From Dehalococcoidia bacterium (GTDB lineage Bacteria > Chloroflexota > Dehalococcoidia > DSTF01 > JACRBR01): a stretch of 64,000 nt of DNA. The stretch covers positions 156,823 to 220,822 of the forward strand of contig JBBDXD010000022.1 of assembly GCA_040902535.1 (NCBI GenBank), in the 5' to 3' direction. Shown piece after piece: positions 23,632 through 30,619 of the stretch. Each line of letters opens with the position of its first letter. Position 1 is the stretch's first letter. Under the pieces are notes generated by a model, which saw only the letters and a program-made list of their open reading frames with translations, searched no databases and was not told the DNA's origin. A program made the position numbers and the translations under genes.

Positions 23632-23659
23632 ACAACAGAGAACAGACAACAGACAACAG
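23632..23659. repeat. Heptamer array, ACAACAG/AGAACAG, four units
   Basis: Units ACAACAG, AGAACAG, ACAACAG, ACAACAG run without gaps upstream of the methyltransferase start. A nearly identical array lies at 27176-27203. Confidence 0.85.
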
Positions 23660-23719
23660 AGGAGACGCGCAGTGTCTGGGGAACGAAGGCTTGCTGTTCG
23701 GTTGGTGGCATTCCACGGC

Positions 23720-23746
23720 GGGATCCTTCGCTGCGCTCAGGATGAC
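23720..23746 (+). repeat. Dispersed GATCCTTCG/CAGGATGAC repeat
   Basis: GGATCCTTCGCTGCGCTCAG followed by GATGAC. The arms ATCCT and AGGAT are complementary. Same element as the cluster at 27.3-27.5 kb. Confidence 0.75.
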
Positions 23747-23780
23747 CTTCGGTTGGTCGCTGCCGCATCGGGGTCTACCA

Positions 23781-23801
23781 CTGACGACTGACAACTGACG
23801 A
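23781..23801. repeat. Heptamer array CTGACGA/CTGACAA, three units
   Basis: CTGACGA, CTGACAA, CTGACGA occur in tandem just after the 3' end of the histidine phosphatase gene. The array at 31868 gives the same CTGAxxA units on its other strand. Confidence 0.8.
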
Positions 23802-23811
23802 CTCACCCCAG

Positions 23812-24555
23812 CTACGTCATCCGCATGCCGTCGAGGTGAGCGAGGTCGTTGAGACGCCAGAGCGCGCGTCGGGCGCCCGCCGCCCGGATCGACGTGATCG
23901 ATGCGTTGAACGCGTAAAACGGGAAGTCCGAGTGCAGACCCAGCACGTGCCCGACGTACGACTGGATGACGCCGCCGTGGCACGTCACCGCGACCTTCTT
24001 GCCGGGATTCTCGGCGATGATCTGGTCGATCGCGCCCGAGATGCGGGCGCGGAACGGCGCGCTCTTCTCGTTGCCGGGGAGGTTGTCCCAGGTCGGGTCG
24101 TCTTCGAAGCGGCGCTTGATGGCCTCGTGCGTCATGCCCGGCGGCAGGATCTCCTCGGGGTTCACCTCGGTGCCGCGGAGCGGTTCGTTGATCTCCTGCA
24201 GGTCGTCGAGGACTTTGATTTCCAAGTTGAGGCGCTTGGCGATCTCGGCGCCCGTGTTGTAGGCGCGCTGCAGCGGGCTGCTGTAGACGACGTCGACGCC
24301 GTAGGTGGCCATGCGCTCGCCGAGCCTCCGCGCCTGCTCCTCGCCGACGGGCGTCAGCGGCGGGTCGAAGACGGACGGAGCGCCGACGAGGCGAGCTTCG
24401 TTATTGCCGGACTGGCCGTGACGGATCAGGTAGAGGCGGACGGCATCGGGGCGGTTGAGGAGCAGGATGTCCTGGAAGTAGTACGCCATCGGGTCGATGG
24501 GCGCGGGTACGGTCCGGGGGTCGCGGTCGGGGTCGCGCATCGAGGGGTTCGCCAT
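23812..24555 (-). CDS. Histidine phosphatase (phosphoglycerate mutase-like) family protein
   Basis: The 247-residue protein has the catalytic RHG motif in VRLYLIRHGQSGNNEARL (about 39-56), YSSPLQRAYNTGAEIA, and the second histidine in VAVTCHGGVIQSYVGHVLG. This branch-2-like histidine phosphatase fold dephosphorylates small molecules or acts as a mutase; the substrate is unknown. The ATG at 24555 is chosen because a TTGCCT-17-TACCTT promoter sits exactly six bases upstream and there is no ribosome-binding site, so a leaderless message is likely. Confidence 0.85.
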   Translation of the reverse strand: MANPSMRDPDRDPRTVPAPIDPMAYYFQDILLLNRPDAVRLYLIRHGQSGNNEARLVGAPSVFDPPLTPVGEEQARRLGERMATYGVDVVYSSPLQRAYNTGAEIAKRLNLEIKVLDDLQEINEPLRGTEVNPEEILPPGMTHEAIKRRFEDDPTWDNLPGNEKSAPFRARISGAIDQIIAENPGKKVAVTCHGGVIQSYVGHVLGLHSDFPFYAFNASITSIRAAGARRALWRLNDLAHLDGMRMT

Positions 24556-24561
24556 GGCGGC

Positions 24562-24590
24562 AAGGTAATGCGGGGTCGCGATTGAGGCAA
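24562..24590 (-). promoter_or_regulatory. Leaderless promoter of the histidine phosphatase gene
   Basis: On the minus strand TTGCCT, 17 bases, TACCTT, six bases, ATG. The -35 box and the spacing are good; the -10 has the minimal TANNNT form. Confidence 0.55.
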
Positions 24591-24628
24591 CCACACTTCG
24601 CCCCAAGGACTCGGCGGCGACGGGGCAT

Positions 24629-24644
24629 TGTTTCACGTGAAACA
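24629..24644. promoter_or_regulatory. parS centromere-like site (ParB-binding palindrome)
   Basis: The 16-base palindrome TGTTTCACGTGAAACA matches the canonical bacterial parS sequence at every position. parS sites bind ParB/Spo0J and normally lie in the origin-proximal part of the chromosome. It lies in an intergenic gap between two divergent genes. No parA/parB gene is in the window. Confidence 0.85.
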
Positions 24645-24673
24645 TTAGTTCTGGATTACGACGAGTGCCCATG

Positions 24674-24703
24674 TTGACAGGTGACCAAAACGTCACCTAA
24701 CAT
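24674..24703 (+). promoter_or_regulatory. Promoter with embedded operator for the ArsR-SRPBCC gene
   Basis: A perfect TTGACA -35 (24674-24679), an 18-base spacer and TAACAT (24698-24703) place transcription start at the GTG (24710), with no leader. Between the boxes lies the perfect inverted repeat AGGTGAC-CAAAAC-GTCACCT (24679-24698). A repressor bound there would block RNA polymerase, consistent with ArsR-type autoregulation. Confidence 0.65.
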
Positions 24704-24709
24704 TCGACG

Positions 24710-25510
24710 GTGGAAGCGGTGTTCAAAGCGCTCAGCGACGAGCATCGGCGGGTGCTGCTGGACCGGCTCTTCGAGCGTGATGGCCAGGCGCTCACGGAGC
24801 TGGAGGCGGCATTGCCATCGATGACCAGGTTCGGGGTCATGAAGCACCTGCGCGTCCTGGAGGGCGCAGGGCTCGTGACTACGCGCCGGGTGGGGCGCCA
24901 GAAGCTGCACTATCTCAACCCCGTCCCGATCCGTCTCGTGCTCGACCGCTGGATCAGCAAGTACGCCGCACCCTGGGTCGAGACGATGACGGGCATCAAG
25001 CATGCACTGGAGGACGACATGACGACCCAAACAGCACCCAAGCATGTCTTCGAGATCTACGTGAAGACAACGCCACAGAAGCTCTGGGACGCGATCACGA
25101 GCCGAGAGATGACGCGCGAGGTTTTCGGCCTCGACGTTGAATCCGACTGGCAGCCCGGCTCGAAGTATCGCTACTCGTTCCTCAGCGCGTTCTCGATGGG
25201 CGAGATGAACGTGCAGGCGGGCGACTCCGCCCACTTCGGCACGATTCTCGAGGCGGAACCGCCGAGGCGGCTCGTGCAGACGTTCGAGAGCGACTTCCCG
25301 GAGGAGATGGGCGGCGGGCCGGACCAGGCGACGAAGGTGACGTGGGAGATCGAGCAGATGGGCGACGTCTGCAAGTTAACACTGCTGCACGAGGGCTGGA
25401 AGGACGAGTCGATGGCGTTCCAGTCGTCGCGGACCGGTTGGGCGCAGATCTTGAGCAGCCTGAAGTCGCTGCTGGAGACGGGATCGGTGCTGGCGTTCCC
25501 GGAGGCGTAA
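24710..25510 (+). CDS. ArsR-family HTH regulator fused to an SRPBCC (AHSA1-like) domain
   Basis: The 266-residue protein joins a winged-helix ArsR-type domain (1-95: VFKALSDEHRRVLLDRLFE, MTRFGVMKHLRVLEGAGLVTTRRVGRQKLHYL) to an AHSA1/SRPBCC domain (about 110-262: FEIYVKTTPQKLWDAITSREMTREVFG ... WEIEQMGDVCKLTLLHEGW). These two are often adjacent genes; here they are one chain. The SRPBCC cavity may bind a hydrophobic ligand that releases DNA. No ribosome-binding site precedes the GTG, in keeping with a leaderless transcript. Metal-binding cysteines of classical ArsR are not seen. Confidence 0.86.
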   Translation: MEAVFKALSDEHRRVLLDRLFERDGQALTELEAALPSMTRFGVMKHLRVLEGAGLVTTRRVGRQKLHYLNPVPIRLVLDRWISKYAAPWVETMTGIKHALEDDMTTQTAPKHVFEIYVKTTPQKLWDAITSREMTREVFGLDVESDWQPGSKYRYSFLSAFSMGEMNVQAGDSAHFGTILEAEPPRRLVQTFESDFPEEMGGGPDQATKVTWEIEQMGDVCKLTLLHEGWKDESMAFQSSRTGWAQILSSLKSLLETGSVLAFPEA

Positions 25511-25550
25511 GCTTCCGGCAGGGACGACGGGCACGTTTGGACGGAGCGCG

Positions 25551-25937
25551 ATGACACCTGCACGCATGGCCCTGCGCATCGATGCGCTGTTTGAACTCGC
25601 GCTGGCAACACTCGTCGTGGTGGCGGCGGCGACAGGCGTCGATGTGGGAGAGGCGTTCGCACTCAACGAGTGGCTGGTCATCGTGATTGGCATTGCGCTG
25701 GTGCCGGTCGGCGTCGGCCTGTGGCTGGCGAAGCCCGACCGACCGACGCTGTTGACCATCGGCGTCGCGAACGCGGTCGGCGCGGTGGCGTTCGCGGTCT
25801 ACCTGGCGCTTCGAGGGGGCGAGATGAACGGCTACGGCCTCGCCGTCGTGACCGCCGCCGTCGTGGGGCTGGTCGCGCTCGCAGTGGCGGAATTGTCGCT
25901 GGCGCGCGATGCGGGACGGCACGCCTTTGTCTCCTGA
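25551..25937 (+). CDS. Four-helix membrane protein of unknown function
   Basis: The 128-residue protein has four predicted membrane helices: ELALATLVVVAAATGVDVG, LVIVIGIALVPVGVGLWL, IGVANAVGAVAFAVYLAL and LAVVTAAVVGLVALAVAEL. Short four-helix proteins encoded next to ArsR/SRPBCC genes are common in Actinobacteria and Chloroflexota, but I know no function. It follows the ArsR-SRPBCC gene by 40 bases and is probably cotranscribed and controlled by the same operator. Confidence 0.7.
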   Translation: MTPARMALRIDALFELALATLVVVAAATGVDVGEAFALNEWLVIVIGIALVPVGVGLWLAKPDRPTLLTIGVANAVGAVAFAVYLALRGGEMNGYGLAVVTAAVVGLVALAVAELSLARDAGRHAFVS

Positions 25938-26015
25938 TGGCTGGTTATGAAGCCGGAGACAGCGTTACACTGAAGTGCAAATGTTCACACCAGCCGAAGT
26001 AATAGGAGGCCTGTT

Positions 26016-27167
26016 TTGGCTCGAGAAGTAGTCATCGTCAACGCCGTACGGAGCGCGATGGGACGTCGCAACGGCATGCTGTCGGGCACGCACCCGGTGA
26101 CGCTGGGCGGGAAGGTGCTGCGGGCGGTTGTCGACCAGGTAGGCGTCGACGATGCGCTCGTCGGCGACGTCGTGTTCGGCAACGTCTCGCAGGTGGGCGA
26201 GCAGGCCGCGAACATCGGCCGCAACGTCGTGCTGGAGGCGGGCTTTCCGATCGAAGTGCCGGGCACGACGGTGGACCGGCAGTGCGGGTCCGGCCAGCAG
26301 GCGATCCACTTCGCGGCGAATCTGATCGCGGCGGGCGTGGTCGACGTGGCGATCGGCGGCGGCGTCGAGGTGATGTCGCGGGTGCCGATGGGCTCGAATT
26401 TCAAGGTGGCGGGTTTCCCGTTCACGGAGTTCATGCGCACCGAGTACGACCTGACGTCGCAGGGCGTCGCGGCGGACAACATCGCGCGCAAGTGGGGCAT
26501 TTCGCGGCAGCAGCTCGACGAGTTCGCGCTCGAGAGCCAGAACCGGGCGAAGGCGGCGCGCGACGGCGGCAAGTTCAAGAAGGAGATCCTCGGCGTCGAG
26601 GTCGAGCACGAGGGCGTGAAGGGCACCTTCGACACGGACGAAGGCATTCGCGACTCGTCGCTGGAGAAGCTGAGCACGCTCGCGCCTTCGTTCGGCGAGG
26701 ATGGCCTGCATCACGCCGGCAACTCGAGCCAGATCACGGACGGCGCGGCGGCGGTGCTGATGATGTCGCGCGAGAAGGCGGATGAGCTTGGCCTCAAGCC
26801 GCGGGCGCGCATCGTCGCGCAGGCGGTGGTCGGCTCGGACCCGCACCTGATGCTGACGGGCCCGATCACCGCGACGCCTGCCGTGCTCAAGAAGGCCGGC
26901 CTGACGTTCCAGGACATCGACCGCACGGAGATCAACGAGGCGTTCGCGTCGGTCGTGCTGGCGTGGCAGAAGGAGACGGGCGCGGACCTGTCGAAGGTCA
27001 ACGTGAACGGCGGCGCGATCGCGCTGGGCCACCCGCTGGGCTGCACGGGCGCGCGGTTGATGACGTCACTGCTGCACGAGTTGGAGCGCACGGGCGGCCG
27101 TTACGGGCACGAAGTGATGTGCTGCGGCGGCGGCATCGGCACGGCGACGATCATCGAGCGGTTGTAA
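26016..27167 (+). CDS. Acetyl-CoA acetyltransferase (thiolase)
   Basis: The 383-residue enzyme has all thiolase catalytic residues: Cys90 in VDRQCGSGQQA, His339 in AIALGHPLGCTGAR and Cys369 in VMCCGGGIGTA, along with NEAFAS. It condenses or cleaves acyl-CoA and acetyl-CoA, in fatty-acid oxidation or acetoacetyl-CoA synthesis. A TTG start at 26016 is chosen because TAGGAGG lies seven bases upstream. It stands alone, without enoyl-CoA hydratase or hydroxyacyl-CoA dehydrogenase genes, so its pathway direction is open. A clear terminator follows. Confidence 0.92.
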   Translation: MAREVVIVNAVRSAMGRRNGMLSGTHPVTLGGKVLRAVVDQVGVDDALVGDVVFGNVSQVGEQAANIGRNVVLEAGFPIEVPGTTVDRQCGSGQQAIHFAANLIAAGVVDVAIGGGVEVMSRVPMGSNFKVAGFPFTEFMRTEYDLTSQGVAADNIARKWGISRQQLDEFALESQNRAKAARDGGKFKKEILGVEVEHEGVKGTFDTDEGIRDSSLEKLSTLAPSFGEDGLHHAGNSSQITDGAAAVLMMSREKADELGLKPRARIVAQAVVGSDPHLMLTGPITATPAVLKKAGLTFQDIDRTEINEAFASVVLAWQKETGADLSKVNVNGGAIALGHPLGCTGARLMTSLLHELERTGGRYGHEVMCCGGGIGTATIIERL

Positions 27168-27175
27168 ACCTTCGG

Positions 27176-27203
27176 ACAACAGAGAACAGACAACAGAGAA
27201 CAG
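27176..27203. repeat. Heptamer array ACAACAG/AGAACAG, four units
   Basis: Alternating ACAACAG and AGAACAG units lie between the thiolase stop and its terminator. Compare 23632-23659. Confidence 0.85.
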
Positions 27204-27206
27204 AGG

Positions 27207-27234
27207 AGCCCCGGCGATTGGCCGGGGCTTCATT
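27207..27234 (+). terminator. Rho-independent terminator after the thiolase gene
   Basis: AGCCCCGGC and GCCGGGGCT form a perfect 9-bp stem with a GATTG loop, followed by TCATT. It lies 40 bases after the stop codon. Confidence 0.65.
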
Positions 27235-27277
27235 GCGGGCGTGGCCCGTCACCTGGTCTAGTTGCGACGGGCGTGCC

Positions 27278-27525
27278 GTGATGAGATCCTTCGCGTTCGC
27301 TCAGGATGACGTTATGCGATGCTCTGTTGTGTCGCTGCGACGACTGTGTCGTGATGAGATCCTTCGCGTTCGCTCAGGATGACGTTATGCGCCGGTTGGT
27401 GCGCGGGTCGAGCTGTTCGTGCTGGGAGATTCTTCGCTTCGCTCTGAATGACGGTATGCGGCGGCGCTGGTGTGCGGTGGGTCGGTGTCGCCGTGACGGG
27501 ATCCTTCGCCTGCGCTCAGGATGAC
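27278..27525 (+). repeat. Cluster of four dispersed-repeat copies (GATCCTTCG...CTCAGGATGAC)
   Basis: The gene-free stretch 27235-27538 is largely this repeat island. Two copies (27278-27318 and 27351-27391) are identical over 41 bases; degenerate copies lie at 27426-27460 and 27498-27525. Each core has ATCCT and AGGAT arms around CGCGTTCGCTC. Further single copies are at 23720 and 21072. No transposase is present, so these look like non-autonomous or structural intergenic elements. No gene is seen in the stretch. Confidence 0.8.
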
Positions 27526-27538
27526 GTCGATGTAGAGA

Positions 27539-28795
27539 TCACTCCGTCCACTCGATCGGTGCGTCGTCTGCGCGGTGTGTGAGTTGTCCGCGCTCGGCGG
27601 TGTTGACGTCGATGATCGTGATGCCGGCGACGTCTTCTCCGTGGATCGCGAGGAAGCGTCCGTCGGGCGACCAGACGATGACGCAGCCGTCCATCAGGTG
27701 GCGGCCGGCGCCGGTGATCGGGTCGACGACCCACGTTTCGTGGTGCGTGCGCTCGATGTCGTACGTGGAGACTGCGATGTTCGTGCCGTCGGCCGTCCAG
27801 CGGATCTCGCCCGGGTAACCGCTGGGGAACTCCGTGACGACGCTGGCGCCCGTGTCGATGTTCACCGTCGTCATGATGTACGGCGGATCGAAGCCGCCGC
27901 CGAACGCGACCTGCGTGCCGTCGGGCGACCAGGCGAGGTACATCGGGCCGCCCTTGCCCGCTGCTTCGGGCGCGAGTTGTTCGGGCGTGCTGGCGTTCGC
28001 CGGATCCGAGCCCATGTTGCCGAGATTCGTCACAGCGTTGGTCGTCGCGTCGAGCATCCAGAGTTGCCAGCCATCGGCCGCGGCCTGCGTGAAGAGGAAG
28101 CGCGATCGATCCGGCGACGGGTAGAAGTACATCGCCGCGCCGGGGACGCCGTCGACCGGGGTCAGCGCCCCATCGAGCGAGAGCCAGCGCAGGCCGGCCC
28201 TGCCAGCGAAGGTGCCGGAGACCAGCAGGCGGTCGCCGTGCCAGGCGAGCGTGCTGATGCTCGTGGTTGCGTCTGCATCGATGAGCACGCGGACGGATGG
28301 CGATGCACCATCGATCACGATCAGTTGCGTGCGGTTGTCGAGCGTCGTCGCGGAGAACGCGAAGCGCGCGCGGGCGGGCGACCATTCGGGCGACATGCAC
28401 CACTGAAACTCTTTGGCGTAGGCAACGCCGCCGGTCGACGGGCCGGGGTTGGCGTCGTCGTGGAGCGTCACGGTGCAGGTTTCGTCGCCACCGAGTTGCA
28501 CCCACCAGCCGGACGCCGACGAGAGGTCATCGACCGGCGTCGATGGCGGTGCGTAGCGCTGCTCCTCGATGACCTGCGGGAAGCGCACGCCGACCAGTTC
28601 GTGGCCGGTGCGGTAGGTGAGGGCGCCCCAGACGCCGGCGGGCAGGTCTGGCACCGGCGTGGCGGTCGGCGCGGGACGCGGGGTCGCGGTGGCGTCGGGG
28701 TTAGCGACGGTGGCGCTGCCGGGGTTCATCGCCACCCAGGCGAACACGGCGGCGAGCAGCATGGACGGCACGAGCAGGATACGAAGCGCGGTCAT
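27539..28795 (-). CDS. Membrane-anchored or secreted TolB-like beta-propeller protein
   Basis: The 418-residue protein has an N-terminal hydrophobic segment (LRILLVPSMLLAAVFAWVAM), a Pro/Thr-rich linker (TATPRPAPTATPVPDLP), then WD40/TolB-like blades: EWSPARARFAFSAT, YPSPDRSRFLFTQA, LAWSPDGTQVAFGGG, IRWTADGTNIAV, IVWSPDGRFLAI. It should fold as a propeller outside the membrane and bind proteins or peptides. No enzymatic residues are evident. A strong AGGAGGTG precedes the ATG. It probably ends near the repeat island. It resembles the propeller domain of the LuxR-fusion gene at 31940, suggesting a paralogous group. Confidence 0.78.
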   Translation of the reverse strand: MTALRILLVPSMLLAAVFAWVAMNPGSATVANPDATATPRPAPTATPVPDLPAGVWGALTYRTGHELVGVRFPQVIEEQRYAPPSTPVDDLSSASGWWVQLGGDETCTVTLHDDANPGPSTGGVAYAKEFQWCMSPEWSPARARFAFSATTLDNRTQLIVIDGASPSVRVLIDADATTSISTLAWHGDRLLVSGTFAGRAGLRWLSLDGALTPVDGVPGAAMYFYPSPDRSRFLFTQAAADGWQLWMLDATTNAVTNLGNMGSDPANASTPEQLAPEAAGKGGPMYLAWSPDGTQVAFGGGFDPPYIMTTVNIDTGASVVTEFPSGYPGEIRWTADGTNIAVSTYDIERTHHETWVVDPITGAGRHLMDGCVIVWSPDGRFLAIHGEDVAGITIIDVNTAERGQLTHRADDAPIEWTE

Positions 28796-29134
28796 GGGGC
28801 ACCTCCTGTGATGCTAGTACAGCGCAGCGCGGGTGATGGTTCCGGACGGGTGGCTGGCGGTTGGGCTACGCGTCGTAACCGATGGGTGTGTTGGTGGTTG
28901 TCCGCGTGCGGCGGACGTGAACAGCCGAGGGCGGCTGGTCTCCGCGCTTCGCGTCAGGTGTACCGGCGACGGAGACAAACATGTGCAGCCACGGCAGGGC
29001 GGCGATGCGGAGGGGCGTCATCGAACGCCAGTGGTTGTCCCGCCTGCGGCGCACGGAACAGCCGAGGGCGGCTGTTCTCCACGCTGCGCGTCTAGTCTTG
29101 TCGCGCACGCCAGGCCATGCGAGCGGGATGCGCG
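28796..29134. other. Gene-poor intergenic stretch with a duplicated hairpin element
   Basis: This 339-base gap between two minus-strand genes holds no convincing gene. It contains two related segments of about 60 bases (28891-28957 and 29031-29094). Each has the core GAACAGCCGAGGGCGGCTG; the second folds as a perfect GAACAGCC-GAGGGC-GGCTGTTC hairpin (29056-29077), and the first (28919-28940) has one mismatch. I recall similar intergenic elements in Chloroflexota. No mobility gene is linked. Confidence 0.6.
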
Positions 29135-29872
29135 CTAGGGCAGGGATTCGGCGATGCGGAGGGCGTCGTCGAACGCGAGCGCCGTTTCCATGCGGAAGAA
29201 CGTCTGGCCGTCGTTCCAGATGAGCGTGTTGGCTTCGACGGTGCGGTCGGAGCCGGGGACGAATACGCCGCCGGCGTCGTAGAACTGGACGATGTGGGCG
29301 CCGCCGCTGACCCATCGCGCGGGCATGCCGTCGACGAAGGTGTCCTCGACGGTGACGCCGGGCGGGGCGCCCTTGCCGAAGTTCGCGTCGGAGGGAAGGC
29401 GGGCCTGCCAGAGGTCGAACTCGTCATAACGGATCACGGCGACGGCCTGGTCGCCGTAACGGACGATGTAGGTGGCGCGCGGATCTTCGCCGGCGGGCAG
29501 CACCAGGTCGAAGCCCGTCGCGTCGCTCGCATCGTCGATGGACGTCAGCCACGCGCGCGACGCGATGTCGTCGGGCGGCGGCAGCGGCGTTTCGGCGGGG
29601 ATGACTTCGATCTCGGAACCTTCGATGCCGAAGAAGTCGGCGACCGCGGAGCGGCTCGACGGGACGGCCAGCGTCGCCACGATCGCCGCCAGGACGATGG
29701 CGAGCGCGGCGCCGGCGAACGCGAACGGCGGGCGCGTGTGCGGGGTCGTGCGCCGCGTTGCGGGCGTTCCGGCGATCGAAGCGAGCACGCCTGCGCGCAG
29801 CGACGGCGTCGCTGGATATGACGCCCGCGCGGCAATCGCGCCGATATCCCGGTCAAAGGTGGACTCATTCAT
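29135..29872 (-). CDS. Membrane protein, putative anti-sigma partner of the ECF factor
   Basis: The 245-residue protein has a cytoplasmic N-terminus (about 1-50), one membrane helix (FAFAGAALAIVLAAIVATLAV) and an extracellular domain (about 80-245) rich in strands, including ATYIVRYGDQAVAVIRYDEFD and VEDTFVDGMPARWVSGGAHIVQF. It overlaps the ECF sigma gene by eight bases. That arrangement, one-helix topology and cotranslation are typical of membrane anti-sigma factors, although no zinc-binding ASD motif (HxxxCxxC) is visible in the N-terminus. The role is inferred from context. Confidence 0.6.
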   Translation of the reverse strand: MNESTFDRDIGAIAARASYPATPSLRAGVLASIAGTPATRRTTPHTRPPFAFAGAALAIVLAAIVATLAVPSSRSAVADFFGIEGSEIEVIPAETPLPPPDDIASRAWLTSIDDASDATGFDLVLPAGEDPRATYIVRYGDQAVAVIRYDEFDLWQARLPSDANFGKGAPPGVTVEDTFVDGMPARWVSGGAHIVQFYDAGGVFVPGSDRTVEANTLIWNDGQTFFRMETALAFDDALRIAESLP

Positions 29873-30440
29873 GGATGGCCTCCGCCAGTTGCGGGTATTT
29901 CTGCTCGATCAACTCGCGCAGACGCTTGCTTGCGCGGTGCAGCCTGGATTTCACGGTGCCGGCCGGCTTGCCGATCGTCGCGGCGATCTCACGCTCGGGC
30001 AGGTCGAGGAAGTAGCGCAGGTGCAGCACGACGCGGTCATCGAGCGGCAGTTCGTTGATGGCGCGGGCGAGTGTGGATGCGTGGGCATCGCCAAGCGAGA
30101 CGTCGGGCGCTTCGGTGGACGTCGGGGTGATGGCGGCGAAACGTCCGAGCAGGCCCGTCCGACGCTGCCGTGAGCGGACCTCGTTGATCGCGGTGTTGGT
30201 GACGATCCGCAGCAGCCAAGGCCGGAAGGGCTCGCCGCGTCGGAAGCTGGCGAGGTGGCGATAGGCGCGGATGAAGGCGTCCTGGGCGACGTCTTCCGCG
30301 GCGGGGGCATCGCGCACGACGAGGTATGCCGCACGGAAGGCGACCTCCTGGTATTGCTCGACGAGCGAGCCGAAGGCGGCGTGGTCGCCGCTGCGGGCGC
30401 GCTCGATCGCTTCGGCTTCGCCGATGAGCGTCTGTTTCAC
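29865..30440 (-). CDS. ECF-type RNA polymerase sigma factor
   Basis: The 191-residue protein has sigma region 2 (DHAAFGSLVEQYQEVAFRAAYLVV, AEDVAQDAFIRAYRHLASFR) and region 4 (LDDRVVLHLRYFLDLPEREIAATIGKPAGTVKSRLHRASKRLREL), without regions 1 and 3, as in ECF sigma factors. It directs RNA polymerase to a specific stress or envelope regulon. The GTG at 30440 is six bases after a TACCGT -10-like element, and a GGAACC box lies further upstream, so autoregulation is plausible. The membrane protein encoded next probably controls it. Confidence 0.92.
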   Translation of the reverse strand: MKQTLIGEAEAIERARSGDHAAFGSLVEQYQEVAFRAAYLVVRDAPAAEDVAQDAFIRAYRHLASFRRGEPFRPWLLRIVTNTAINEVRSRQRRTGLLGRFAAITPTSTEAPDVSLGDAHASTLARAINELPLDDRVVLHLRYFLDLPEREIAATIGKPAGTVKSRLHRASKRLRELIEQKYPQLAEAIHE

Positions 30441-30446
30441 GTGCTA

Positions 30447-30476
30447 ACGGTACACCGGTGGGTGTGGGGTGGTTCC
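30447..30476 (-). promoter_or_regulatory. Candidate (auto)promoter of the ECF sigma operon
   Basis: On the minus strand GGAACC, 18 bases, TACCGT, six bases, GTG. GGAAC is the usual -35 motif of ECF sigma factors; the -10 position fits a leaderless transcript. The spacer is slightly long for an ECF promoter. Confidence 0.4.
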
Positions 30477-30491
30477 GTTTGGGCGTCCGGG

Positions 30492-30505
30492 GATGTTGGA
30501 TGTTG
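30492..30505. repeat. Two-unit heptamer repeat GATGTTG
   Basis: GATGTTG occurs twice in tandem in the divergent gap between the sigma factor and the thiolase. It is short, and is noted because of its 7-base period. Confidence 0.4.
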
Positions 30506-30619
30506 GAAGGAGGGAGTCATCATTCGGTGCGGCATTCACAAAGGGTGGGGTGGGGTCGTAAGATGGATGGGAGTCGTGATTAGGAGATGCGCCCCGAGGG
30601 GCCTGAAAGGAAGCTTCGC

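Noticed and set aside
26016..27167. Thiolase genes near repeats as part of a mobile element
   Set aside because: No transposase, integrase or attachment site borders the repeats; codon use matches neighbouring genes.
30431..30446. A second parS-like sequence (TGTTTCACGTG followed by a diverged half)
   Set aside because: Only about 12 of 16 bases match and it covers the start codon of the sigma factor (GTGAAACAG), so the match is probably coincidental.
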